NCBI GenBank assembly: GCA_937872405.1
Contig: CALMSP010000317.1
Coordinates: 1 to 39,365 of the forward strand
Source: an uncultured Saprospiraceae bacterium
Lineage (GTDB): Bacteria; Bacteroidota; Bacteroidia; Chitinophagales; Saprospiraceae
Direction of reading: 5' to 3'
DNA: 39,365 nucleotides
Shown: positions 1 through 7,253 of the stretch, one piece after another
Layout of the letters: each line of letters starts with the position of its first letter
How positions within the stretch are numbered: the first letter of the stretch is position 1
Translations under genes and position numbers: made by a program
Notes under the pieces: model-generated
Seen by the model: only the letters and a program-made list of their open reading frames with translations
Told to the model about the DNA's origin: nothing
Databases searched by the model: none

Positions 1-62
1 CCATCATCGGCAAGATACCAGAAATTACAGGTGTGGTAGCCATAAATGGTATTGCATTATAA
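1..62 (+). CDS. C-terminal end of an unidentified protein (partial)
   Basis: The frame starting at base 3 reads IIGKIPEITGVVAINGIAL and stops at TAA 60-62. The hydrophobic, codon-like composition makes it plausible that this is the tail of a gene that begins before the window. Only about 19 residues are visible, too few to recognise a family. It is convergent with cutA, which ends about 100 bp downstream on the other strand. Confidence 0.3.
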   Translation, partial: IIGKIPEITGVVAINGIAL

Positions 63-160
63 GTCATTTACCACTTATTACTTTCATTTCATAGCCTATT
101 GAAAATGAGCCTCTTGTAAAATTATAAGACATTTCATTATAGCATAAGCATGTAACTTTA

Positions 161-478
161 TCAACGTTTATCGCTTACCATATCTTCAATCCATTGTACG
201 TATGCGGCGTTCGCCTGCACTTCCAATTGTATAATACAAGGCGTATCATAAGGATGTATTCGTTCTGCTTCTGCTGCAGCAGCAGCCGCGCGCTGCCGAC
301 TGGTTTTCAAGATGGATACCCATTCGGCATCTTGCTGAATAGCCTCCTGCCACCAATAGGCACTTTGGATAGGAAATATATTCGCACAGGCGATTAGCCG
401 ATCTGATAGTAAATGATGCACGATGCGCTGTGCCTCTAATTCATTGCTATGCGTGATGTAGAGCAGGGTAAATGTCAT
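161..478 (-). CDS. cutA: CutA family divalent-cation tolerance protein
   Basis: This 105-aa protein has the usual CutA length and signatures: an early IACANIFP segment followed by SAYWW, a central KTSRQR segment, and HPYDTP near residue 75. CutA proteins are cytosolic trimers with a ferredoxin-like fold. They are linked to copper tolerance, but their biochemical activity is poorly defined. The helix after KTSRQR holds a run of six alanines encoded by a CTG/CAG-type triplet tract. The ATG at 476-478 is the natural start. The gene is divergent from the envelope-protein gene starting at 520/550, with only about 41 bp between them, so the promoters must overlap. Confidence 0.9.
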   Translation of the reverse strand: MTFTLLYITHSNELEAQRIVHHLLSDRLIACANIFPIQSAYWWQEAIQQDAEWVSILKTSRQRAAAAAAEAERIHPYDTPCIIQLEVQANAAYVQWIEDMVSDKR

Positions 479-549
479 TATTTGAATTCGATTAAAATAT
501 TTTAGAAATATGCAATACTATGCTACAAAGCCCTAACGTTTTGTGGAGC

Positions 550-1107
550 ATGAAAAATACACAACTACTCCTATTTTTATTGTGCTTGGCTGCTGTCCGC
601 ACGTCAGCGCAATCTTACAATACGGCCTTGGGTATGCGCTTGGGTACAGACTGGGGCGTTACGTTACAACAGCGTATTGCCAACCGGACCACGCTCGAAG
701 TGCTCCTACAGTCGAGCCTCCAACGCGAAGAGGTGCTCCTAACTGTAATGGGGGAGCAACACTTGCCAGTTATATCGCGGCGATTCAATATTTACTACGG
801 CGGCGGCTTACATAAAGGCTGGATTAATGAAACCGACCGTAATGATGAGCCTTATGCCAATCCTTTTGGCGTCACTTTTATTGGTGGTATTGAGATGTCG
901 TTGGCTCGACTAAATATTTCTTATGATTTTAAACCTGCGATTAATATTACGGGTGGCCAGCATAACTTTTATACTCAAACCGGTATCTCTTTGCGATACA
1001 TTATTGATAAACGTGAATGGAAACCATTTAGTGGTAGCAAAAATAATAAAAAGAAGAATCGGCGCAAAAGTGGCGGCATCAACTGGCGATTTTGGGAAAA
1101 TTTTTAA
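550..1107 (+). CDS. Small exported protein, probably outer-membrane beta-strand-rich
   Basis: The protein is about 185 aa from the ATG at 550. An in-frame ATG at 520 would add ten residues before the signal peptide, so 550 is preferred. It starts MKNTQLLLFLLCLAAV and has a likely cleavage site after TSAQ. The mature part has alternating hydrophobic strands rich in Gly and aromatic residues (NIYYGGGLHKG, GVTFIGGIEMS, TGISLRYII), like a small outer-membrane barrel or a fragment of one. The tail after residue 155 is strongly basic (NNKKKNRRK) and ends in WRFWENF, where a terminal Phe is typical of outer-membrane proteins. I do not recognise a named family. It is divergent from cutA. Confidence 0.65.
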   Translation: MKNTQLLLFLLCLAAVRTSAQSYNTALGMRLGTDWGVTLQQRIANRTTLEVLLQSSLQREEVLLTVMGEQHLPVISRRFNIYYGGGLHKGWINETDRNDEPYANPFGVTFIGGIEMSLARLNISYDFKPAINITGGQHNFYTQTGISLRYIIDKREWKPFSGSKNNKKKNRRKSGGINWRFWENF

Positions 1108-1204
1108 CCCAACACGACCCACCTTATTATAAAATTATGCTATTTTAGCATGTTGTACGCATTGGTAAAATCATCCCTTAACCAACGATTGAATTATCCA
1201 TAAT

Positions 1205-1304
1205 ACCCTTTTCAATTGAAAATGACGCATTTGTTTATTCTCAAAGCCTTGTTTTTCAATACTTTACAAAATATAAAATCGGACCTCTAAAATCGTAAAT
1301 GGTA
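1205..1304 (+). repeat. Dispersed AT-rich repeat, copy A
   Basis: This stretch aligns without gaps to 32632-32731 at about 78 of 100 positions. Its last 53 bases also match the reverse complement of 26722-26774 at about 80%. Shared blocks are CCTTTTCAATT, CTTGTTTTTCA, ATCGGAC and AAATCGTAAAT. This copy ends on the A of the ATG of the sugar-kinase gene, so the repeat forms that gene's 5' leader. No ORF is shared between copies. Confidence 0.7.
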
Positions 1305-2281
1305 TGATTGATCATTTGTCTGCATCCGCACGCAGAGGCCGCCCTTATGATTTACTTGCCGTCGGCGAGTTGTTAATAGATATGATTAGTACGGATTTTG
1401 CAGAATCGCTTGATGAAGTGCATCATTTCAAACGCTTGCAAGGGGGCAGTCCGGCCAATTTGTGCCTAAATATGGCGCGCTTAGGCAATCGGACGGCTTT
1501 GGTGGCTACGATTGGGCAAGACAATATGGGCGATCTGCTTTGGCGGCAAGTGCAACAATTGGGGGTGGATTGCAGTTACCTACGTCGAGTAGCCGAGCCA
1601 ACCACACTAATCTTAGTGACGCGCTCCCGGCAAGTGTCTAATTTTGAGGCTTATCGAATGGCAGATCCGCTGATCACATCCGAACAGTTTCCCGAATCTC
1701 TGTTGGCTAATGCCACCATCTTTCATACCACCTGTTTCGGTCTCAGTCGCGATCCAGCACAAACCGCCATCATGAAAGCCGCAGCCCAAGCCCACCAGCA
1801 AGGCTGCCAACTGAGTATAGATATCAATTACGCCTCGAAAATTTGGCCCGATCGCACGCAAGCGCAGGCACTCGTAGCGCAATACTGTACATGGGGTACG
1901 CTCGTGAAAATCAGCGAAGTGGACTGGGAACGCCTCTATGACATTCCGCTTGATGAACCGCAGCAGGCTACGGCGCATTTTTTAAATTTAGGGGCAAAGC
2001 AGGTATGCGTTACCCTCGGCGACCAGGGTTGTGTAGTAGACGATGGTAGCGGCGCCCAGTTTTTACCAGCAAGACCCATAAGCGTGAAGGACACCACCGG
2101 CGCTGGCGACGCTTTCTGGTCGGGCTACCTAACCGCTTGGTTGGATGGGCACACGCCGTTGGATTGTGCTAAAGCCGGGCGTCGTATGGCGGAAGAAAAA
2201 CTGCAGCATTTTGGCCCTTTATCTGGCAGCTTTTCTGTCGAACTTATCTACGAAGACCTGCACCCATCAAAACCTGATTAA
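1304..2281 (+). CDS. PfkB-family carbohydrate kinase (fructokinase-like)
   Basis: The protein is 325 aa, a normal length for the ribokinase/PfkB superfamily, which phosphorylates sugars or nucleosides with ATP in the cytosol. The N-terminal signature GGSPANLCLNMARLG lies at about residues 48-62. The C-terminal signature DTTGAGDAFWSGY, with the catalytic Asp in GAGD, lies at about 263-275. The opening DLLAVGELLIDM is typical of fructokinase and 2-keto-3-deoxygluconate kinase members, but substrate cannot be settled from sequence. About 14 residues precede this core, so translation from ATG 1304 is slightly longer than usual. The start codon coincides with the end of a dispersed repeat. No sugar transporter or glycosidase lies beside it. 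Confidence 0.88.
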   Translation: MIDHLSASARRGRPYDLLAVGELLIDMISTDFAESLDEVHHFKRLQGGSPANLCLNMARLGNRTALVATIGQDNMGDLLWRQVQQLGVDCSYLRRVAEPTTLILVTRSRQVSNFEAYRMADPLITSEQFPESLLANATIFHTTCFGLSRDPAQTAIMKAAAQAHQQGCQLSIDINYASKIWPDRTQAQALVAQYCTWGTLVKISEVDWERLYDIPLDEPQQATAHFLNLGAKQVCVTLGDQGCVVDDGSGAQFLPARPISVKDTTGAGDAFWSGYLTAWLDGHTPLDCAKAGRRMAEEKLQHFGPLSGSFSVELIYEDLHPSKPD

Positions 2282-2409
2282 CACCATTCACCACGCGCAA
2301 AGCACAAGTCTTCAATTAGTCCATGTTTCACAAAACACCTCCAGTTACGATTCGATAATAACTTGAAAACAGCCGCGCTTAACTACCTTATTTTCAATCG
2401 TAAATAACA

Positions 2410-3504
2410 CTAATCCACCCAGTCGGCGATAAAAATATTGGTATCTCTGGTACCGCCATTAAAGCGGTTAGAAGAAAAAACTAATTTCTTTCCATCAGGT
2501 GAAAACATCGGAAACGAATCAAAAACACTATCGAAAGTAATCTGCTTCAGATCGGTACCATCCACATTAATGGAAAAGATATTGAACTGCCGCCCGCTGG
2601 GACTATGGTGGTTGGATGCGAATAAAATCTTTTTGCCAGAAGGATGAAAAAACGGCGCCCAGCTTGCTCCTCCCAGATTGGTAATCCGGCGCAGATTAGA
2701 GCCATCTACGTTACAGATATAAATATCCATGTTAGTAGGTTGGACTAATCCTTTGGCTAACAGCTCTTTATAAGCAGTAGCAGCCTCCGGCGAGCTTGGG
2801 CGCGAAGCACGAAAGACAATTTGCTTACTATCAGGCGAAAAAAAAGCACCGCCGTCGTAGCCCAAATCAAAGGTGATCTGGCGCACATCGGAGCCGTCAA
2901 TATTCATCGTATATAATTCCAAATCGCCACTGCGTAAAGATGTAAATACAATTTTTTTACCATCAGGCGATACAGTCGCCTCGGCATCATAACCTGGCGT
3001 ATCCGTAAGCTGTTTTACAATATTTCCCTGTAGATCCGCTATAAAAATATCATAACTATCATAAATAGCCCATACATATTTACCGTCTATGATGCGAGGT
3101 GCTTCTGGGCAGTTTTCGCTGGCTAAATGCGTAGAGCCATACAAAATATGTTGATTATCAGGCATAAAATAAGCACAAGTGGTGCGGCCATTGCCTGTGC
3201 TGACCATCGGCGGGCGTTTGCCTTCGTATTTACCAGTGATTGGCATGTAAAATATTTGATCGCAGAGCGTACCCCAAGCGCGGTAGGTGCTTTGAAAACT
3301 AATGTACTGCCCATCCAAGCTGAAGTAGGCTTCCGCATTATCGCCTCCGAAAGTGAGCTGGCGCACATTTCGCAAATTGGTTTCTTGTGCGTGTTTTAAG
3401 GTATCTGATGCGGGTTTGTAGGCATCTACGGGGATGATACTTTTTTTAGAAATGTTACATGCTGTTGATGTAATAATGAAAATTGCAAAAAGTAAAATTC
3501 TCAT
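2410..3504 (-). CDS. TolB-like beta-propeller lipoprotein (PD40 repeats)
   Basis: The 364-aa reading begins MRILLFAIFIITSTACN, a lipoprotein signal peptide with lipobox STAC, so the ATG at 3504 is chosen over the in-frame ATG at 3564. A -7-like element lies between the two. The rest consists of about six WD40-like PD40 repeats, for example VSPDGKKIVFTS, FSPDSKQIVFRAS, FHPSGKKILFASN and FSPDGKKLVFSSN. The repeats form a propeller like the C-terminal half of TolB. Known TolB-type propellers are periplasmic scaffolds for protein or glycan contacts. This one is stand-alone with no Tol-Pal genes nearby, so its partner is unknown. It is convergent with the sugar kinase, with 128 bp between. Confidence 0.82.
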   Translation of the reverse strand: MRILLFAIFIITSTACNISKKSIIPVDAYKPASDTLKHAQETNLRNVRQLTFGGDNAEAYFSLDGQYISFQSTYRAWGTLCDQIFYMPITGKYEGKRPPMVSTGNGRTTCAYFMPDNQHILYGSTHLASENCPEAPRIIDGKYVWAIYDSYDIFIADLQGNIVKQLTDTPGYDAEATVSPDGKKIVFTSLRSGDLELYTMNIDGSDVRQITFDLGYDGGAFFSPDSKQIVFRASRPSSPEAATAYKELLAKGLVQPTNMDIYICNVDGSNLRRITNLGGASWAPFFHPSGKKILFASNHHSPSGRQFNIFSINVDGTDLKQITFDSVFDSFPMFSPDGKKLVFSSNRFNGGTRDTNIFIADWVD

Positions 3505-3525
3505 GTGTTTGATTTTAATTTTTGG

Positions 3526-3533
3526 CAAAAGTA
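3526..3533 (-). promoter_or_regulatory. Possible -7 element for the propeller lipoprotein gene
   Basis: On the minus strand the bases read TACTTTTG, an exact match to the Bacteroidota TAnnTTTG -7 consensus. It would place transcription start about 15 bases before the ATG at 3504. No convincing TTTG box lies 19-21 bp further upstream. Confidence 0.3.
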
Positions 3534-3645
3534 ATTTAAACGGCTTTATCCGTAAGTATTTCATTTTTCATTGTATTGTAAAGTTTTGGGACAGTAGTTA
3601 GGTGTCTTATCACATGCACCAATTGGATTGTCAGAGGATGTTGAC

Positions 3646-4533
3646 TTATTCCGCTTCTACGGCCGCTAAGCTATTGTAAATACGCAAAATGAGCACGCCG
3701 AAGAGTACCCCCGTAATGATAAGCCCCATATCAACAAAATCGGCACTATTAAAGGAAAGACGAATGAGAATTGTAGAGATAATGAAGCCCGAATTGCGAA
3801 TAAGCTGGCTATAACGCTCAGTGTATTTGAAGGATACAATGAGCAGGAAGACATCCACGAGGATCAGGATCGAAAAAAACTCATCGTAAAAGATGTTATT
3901 AATACTCGTAACTTCACCAATAGCTGCTATGCTGGCCGCCTGCACTTGCCCTACCCAATGCACGAAGCTGTAAATGGAAAGCGCTGCCAAAATGATAATG
4001 AGCACCGAGCAAATTAGCTTTTTCCAGAGAATAAACTCATGGATGTCCCTTGGCGGTTCAGGTTTGGGGCGATCTCGTTTTAATTTGTAAAACCAAAAGA
4101 TGAGGTAAAAAAGAATAAGAAAACCTATAATGTCCACCATGAAAACGATGTCGCTACGATGCCGAAACCAGTTTTCGTCTAATTTTAGCTTAGAAATATC
4201 CTTGAAAATAGCACGAATCTTGATCAGGGAAATGATCTCAAATTGTTTGGCAATGGAGGTCGTAAAAGATGCAGGCAAATAATAAACCAAGAGGTACACT
4301 TCGTAAATCAGAATGAAAGAAAAAGGTGTGTAAATAGCCGAAATAGGCGATCCAAGCAATCCGCCGGGCAGTGCGTATAGCTGAATAATGCTGAAATCAT
4401 TGAGTAGGATTAAGCCTAAATGCAGCAGAAAACCCGACGCAGCCAGTATAAGCACGACTTGCTCAAAAACGCTTTTCACTCGGTCGTTGAAGAAAAAGCG
4501 AAAGGCGGCTTCTATCCAGCGAGCTATTTTCAT
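3646..4533 (-). CDS. Polytopic inner-membrane protein of unknown function
   Basis: The 295-aa reading starts from the ATG at 4533; the longer frame begins with TTG and adds only five residues. About seven hydrophobic stretches are visible, among them VVLILAASGFLLHLGLI, IVFMVDIIGFLILFYLIFW, LICSVLIIILAALSIYSFV and FFSILILVDVFLLIVSF. A basic, proline-rich loop (KLKRDRPKPEPPRDIH) near residue 165 is probably cytosolic. No ion-channel selectivity motif, transporter signature or catalytic motif can be seen, so no function is assigned. The gene is divergent from rimM across a 130-bp spacer containing a palindrome. Confidence 0.75.
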   Translation of the reverse strand: MKIARWIEAAFRFFFNDRVKSVFEQVVLILAASGFLLHLGLILLNDFSIIQLYALPGGLLGSPISAIYTPFSFILIYEVYLLVYYLPASFTTSIAKQFEIISLIKIRAIFKDISKLKLDENWFRHRSDIVFMVDIIGFLILFYLIFWFYKLKRDRPKPEPPRDIHEFILWKKLICSVLIIILAALSIYSFVHWVGQVQAASIAAIGEVTSINNIFYDEFFSILILVDVFLLIVSFKYTERYSQLIRNSGFIISTILIRLSFNSADFVDMGLIITGVLFGVLILRIYNSLAAVEAE

Positions 4534-4603
4534 GATTTTACGTTTCAAAACAAACAGTTCAGACAGATTTGTGTTGCAAATGCGCGTTGATTTTCTGTAT
4601 TTC

Positions 4604-4621
4604 GTAGCATCTTAGTGCTAC
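4604..4621. promoter_or_regulatory. Palindrome between the membrane-protein gene and rimM
   Basis: GTAGCA, a six-base spacer, then TGCTAC form a perfect inverted repeat eight bases upstream of a -7-like element for rimM. The position fits an operator site, but no second copy was seen in the window. Confidence 0.3.
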
Positions 4622-4628
4622 AATCGCT

Positions 4629-4636
4629 TATTTTTG
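4629..4636 (+). promoter_or_regulatory. Possible -7 element for rimM
   Basis: TATTTTTG matches TAnnTTTG exactly, 27 bases before the rimM ATG. The upstream TTTG box is not clear. Confidence 0.3.
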
Positions 4637-4663
4637 TAGGACGATAAAAGCAAATGGAGCAAC

Positions 4664-5170
4664 ATGGATAAATTGGTGCGTATTGGTTTTTCTAAAAAAC
4701 CGCATGGTATTAAAGGTGAATTGAAGCTACAAGCAGAGGAACGCTATATGCAAGACTTGCTGGAAGCCGAGGTTATTTTTATAGACATCAAAGGCAAACC
4801 AGCACCATTTTTTGTAGAATCTATTCGAGAAGGCAACGAACTGTTGGTCAAACTTGAGGATGTGGATACCCGCGAGGCAGCGGATGCCTTAGCCAGCAGA
4901 GCGCTCTTTTTGCCAGAAGCCAGCTTACAACCAATAGAAAAAGAAGAAGCTGGTTTGGCACAACTTATTGATTTTCAGATAGAAACTCCCCTATTGGGGC
5001 GCATTGGCATCATTGAGGATGTACTGGAGTACCCGCAGCAACTCTTGGCTGTGGTGGCTTACCAAGGGCGCGAAGTGCTGATACCACTGCACGAAAATTT
5101 GATTACCGCTATTGACCAAGAGCAGCGTATTGTGCATATGGATTTACCGCAGGGATTGATGGAATTATAA
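4664..5170 (+). CDS. rimM: Ribosome maturation factor RimM
   Basis: This 168-aa protein has the RimM two-domain layout. The N-terminal RimM barrel runs to about residue 90, with IGFSKKPHGIKGELKL at residues 7-22 and the region around EDVDTREAADAL. The C-terminal PRC-barrel-like half contains IGIIEDVLEYPQQLLAV and the late EVLIPLHENLI. RimM binds ribosomal protein uS19 and helps 30S head maturation, acting in the cytosol. A GGAG ribosome-binding site sits five bases before the ATG. rpsP and trmD, its common neighbours, are absent. The gene appears monocistronic, with a response regulator starting 164 bp downstream. Confidence 0.93.
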   Translation: MDKLVRIGFSKKPHGIKGELKLQAEERYMQDLLEAEVIFIDIKGKPAPFFVESIREGNELLVKLEDVDTREAADALASRALFLPEASLQPIEKEEAGLAQLIDFQIETPLLGRIGIIEDVLEYPQQLLAVVAYQGREVLIPLHENLITAIDQEQRIVHMDLPQGLMEL

Positions 5171-5314
5171 CCTAATGTACTTTTTTAGTTAAAAATAATA
5201 TACCTAATGCGCTTTAATGTGCTGTTTTTCAACCATTTACATAGTTTTAAATTGAAACATTCACGAAACCTTTTATTAAATTTCATAAATGTTGGCTACT
5301 TTATAAATTATAAA

Positions 5315-5329
5315 TGGTGTAGGACACCA
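5315..5329 (+). promoter_or_regulatory. Hairpin presenting an AGG core before the response-regulator start
   Basis: TGGTGT-AGG-ACACCA is a perfect six-base inverted repeat with AGG in the three-base loop, five bases before the ATG at 5335. It could be a DNA-binding site for the regulator itself or a leader hairpin affecting ribosome access. AGGA as Shine-Dalgarno would sit about ten bases from the start. Confidence 0.3.
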
Positions 5330-5334
5330 CACGC

Positions 5335-6027
5335 ATGAAAATCCGAGTGTTTTATTTAGAAGATGAGCCTTTTCTGGGGCGCATCGTCAAAGAAAGTCTG
5401 GAAAGCCGCCATTTTGAAGTGCGCATGGTCAGCGAAGGGCAACGCGCCCTACCTGTATTCGAGCAATTTTGCCCTGATATTTGTGTGCTGGATGTCATGC
5501 TACCACAAAAGGATGGCTATACCATCGCCCAGGAAATCCGACGGTTGAATCCGGTCATCCCTATTATTTTCCTAACAGCCAAAACCCAAACGGAAGATGT
5601 GCTCAAAGGTTTTCAGTCGGGGGGCAACGACTATGTGCGTAAGCCTTTTAGCATGGAAGAACTAATTGTGCGCATTCAGAATTTATTGCAATTAGCAGGT
5701 AATAATAAACCACCAATTGCTAATAATAAAGAACCGGTAGCCATTGGTAAATACGAATTTGCGCCACTTCGCTACGAGTTGCGCTTGGGCGAGCACGTAC
5801 GCAAACTCTCGCACCGCGAAGCCGAATTGCTTGGTATCCTAATGGCTAACCGAAACGTGGTAGTCAACCGCCGCGATATTCTCCAACAAATTTGGGGCGA
5901 CGATTCCTTTTTCAATTCTCGCAACCTCGACGTGTACGTCACCCGCCTGCGCGATTACCTGCGCGACGACCCCGGGGTAGAAATCCTTACGATCAAGGGT
6001 ATTGGCTACCGTTTTGTGGTCGAATGA
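5335..6027 (+). CDS. OmpR/PhoB-type response regulator
   Basis: This 230-aa protein has a receiver domain (residues 1-120) with acidic residues in YLEDEP, phospho-acceptor Asp in CVLDVMLPQKDGY (about residue 53) and the conserved Lys in VRKPFS. A linker leads to a winged-helix DNA-binding domain (about 135-230) with LSHREAELL, the recognition region FFNSRNLDVYVTRLR and the terminal GIGYRF. It should be a two-component transcription factor working as a dimer. No histidine kinase gene is adjacent, so it is an orphan here. A small palindrome directly before the start may be an autoregulatory site. Confidence 0.92.
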   Translation: MKIRVFYLEDEPFLGRIVKESLESRHFEVRMVSEGQRALPVFEQFCPDICVLDVMLPQKDGYTIAQEIRRLNPVIPIIFLTAKTQTEDVLKGFQSGGNDYVRKPFSMEELIVRIQNLLQLAGNNKPPIANNKEPVAIGKYEFAPLRYELRLGEHVRKLSHREAELLGILMANRNVVVNRRDILQQIWGDDSFFNSRNLDVYVTRLRDYLRDDPGVEILTIKGIGYRFVVE

Positions 6028-6167
6028 GCTTGACCATCCATAGTCGGAATACGACCGTTCATCCGATTTTTTCTACAATTCAACAGAAAAAAAGTACTCA
6101 AAAGCAACGCCAGAGCGCTCTTCATCGTTGTGATAATATTAACCGAGTGTTAACAAATCTATATCAA

Positions 6168-6413
6168 ATGACAACCATGACAACGACCCACGACCAAGTT
6201 ATTCATCTTATTAGCGATATTTGCCGCATACCTTCTACACGCATCCATGCGCTTACCAGTCTGCGCGACGATTTGCATCTCGATACCGTTGATCTGACCT
6301 TACTGATCGCATCCTTAGAAAATAATTTTAAAGTTTATCTGACCGTAGAGGAAGCCAACGCCATCGAAACGGTGCAGGATGTAAGCCATTTTATGCAAAG
6401 ACACGCTGCCTAA
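6168..6413 (+). CDS. Acyl-carrier-protein-like protein with Thr at the modification site
   Basis: This 81-aa ORF starts at ATG 6168, with an alternative ATG at 6177. Its helical pattern matches ACP: DDLHLDTVDLTLLIASLE aligns without gaps to the usual DLGADSLDTVELVMALE block, and a late VSHFMQ matches the last helix. The Ser that carries 4'-phosphopantetheine is replaced by Thr (residue 40, codon ACC at 6285-6287), which is expected to block standard modification. Its stop is three bases before the next ATG, so the two genes are almost certainly co-transcribed and probably functionally linked. No ketosynthase or other fatty-acid or polyketide enzyme is near. Whether it still acts as a carrier or only as a protein-binding module is unknown. 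Confidence 0.7.
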   Translation: MTTMTTTHDQVIHLISDICRIPSTRIHALTSLRDDLHLDTVDLTLLIASLENNFKVYLTVEEANAIETVQDVSHFMQRHAA

Positions 6414-6416
6414 TCC

Positions 6417-7019
6417 ATGCCTCGCATCAGCCGAACAGAACAAATGCAACAAACTGCCTTTGAATTGGGCATGACCTATCAGGCTAAAGATGACTGGGGG
6501 ATACTGAAATTGCTCAAGGATTTTCATCTGTTTCGCCGAGGCGGCCGCAAACGCATCGAACATGTGCTGTATCGCCGTGACGATATGCTGGAAACGGAAG
6601 TGAATATTTTCGACTATGCTTATACCATTAGCAGCGGCAAATCGAGCCAAACCTATCGCCAAACCGTCTTTTTTGTTCAATCCAAAAAACTGGGCTTGCC
6701 GCAGTTCTTGATGAAGCCCGAACACTTTTTTCACAAGGTAGGCGAATGGCTCGGAATGGTAAAAGATATTGATTTTGAGGCGTTTCCGCAATTTTCTGAC
6801 CAATACTGGCTGCGAAGTGAAGACGAGGAATACATGCGCGCTACTGCCCATGAACCTTTCCTGAAGTTTTTTTCGATCGAAAAAAACTGGCACCTCGAAG
6901 GCGTCAACTATTTTCTGATATTGTACCGCGACAATCAACTGCTGACGCCACCACAAATTCGCGATTTTCACAAAAAAGGCATGAAGGTTTGTGAAATGCT
7001 ACACGCTGATCAACTCTAA
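6417..7019 (+). CDS. Conserved 200-aa protein of unknown function
   Basis: This soluble 200-aa protein has no signal peptide or membrane segment. The middle contains QTYRQTVFFVQSKKLGLPQF, then FLMKPEHFFHKVGEWLG, DFEAFPQFSDQYWLRSED and a late LTPPQIRDFHKKG. The pattern FxxxPExxFHKxG...IDFExxPxFSxxYxLRxxxE reminds me of uncharacterised proteins in several bacterial phyla, but I cannot name a domain. It follows the ACP-like ORF by three bases. Its TAA stop at 7017-7019 is also the left target-site copy of the inserted MITE, so the element landed exactly at the gene end. Confidence 0.75.
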   Translation: MPRISRTEQMQQTAFELGMTYQAKDDWGILKLLKDFHLFRRGGRKRIEHVLYRRDDMLETEVNIFDYAYTISSGKSSQTYRQTVFFVQSKKLGLPQFLMKPEHFFHKVGEWLGMVKDIDFEAFPQFSDQYWLRSEDEEYMRATAHEPFLKFFSIEKNWHLEGVNYFLILYRDNQLLTPPQIRDFHKKGMKVCEMLHADQL

Positions 7020-7181
7020 GAGTATGTTTAAAATTCGTTTTTTGAAGTCGAAAATGATCAGATTTGGGTTCTCACGAAGCGTTTTTTGAGCTGCATAGCA
7101 GCGCTACGGAGCGAGAAAAAGGCAAAGTGAGGTTCCATAGATGAACATTTGCAGACCAAAGTATGAAATTTAAACATGCTC
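7020..7181. mobile_element. 162-bp MITE with 16-bp inverted ends and TAA target duplication
   Basis: The left end GAGTATGTTTAAAATT (7020-7035) and the reverse complement of the right end, GAGCATGTTTAAATTT (7166-7181), match at 14 of 16 bases. Similarity continues weakly inward. TAA flanks both sides (7017-7019 and 7182-7184), as expected for a three-base target duplication. The interior has no ORF but holds nested inverted segments (CTCAC...GTGAG, TTTTTTG...GAGAAAAAG), so the transcript could fold as one long imperfect hairpin. GAG-beginning ends and a TNA target resemble the IS1031 branch of the IS5 family, so a non-autonomous derivative of such an element is the best guess. Confidence 0.7.
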
Positions 7182-7223
7182 TAAAACCCTACGCAGGCTA
7201 AGCTGACATCCATTGAGTTTTAT

Positions 7224-7231
7224 TACCTTTA
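7224..7231 (+). promoter_or_regulatory. Possible -7 element for fumarylacetoacetase
   Basis: TACCTTTA differs from TAnnTTTG only in the last base and lies 22 bases before the ATG at 7254. No good upstream box is present at the expected distance. Confidence 0.22.
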
Positions 7232-7253
7232 CTTCAAAATAGTATCTAAGCAT

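Noticed and set aside
1137-1151. ATGCTA-TTT-TAGCAT hairpin after the small envelope protein as a terminator.
   Set aside because: The stem is AT-rich, only six base pairs, and no T run follows.
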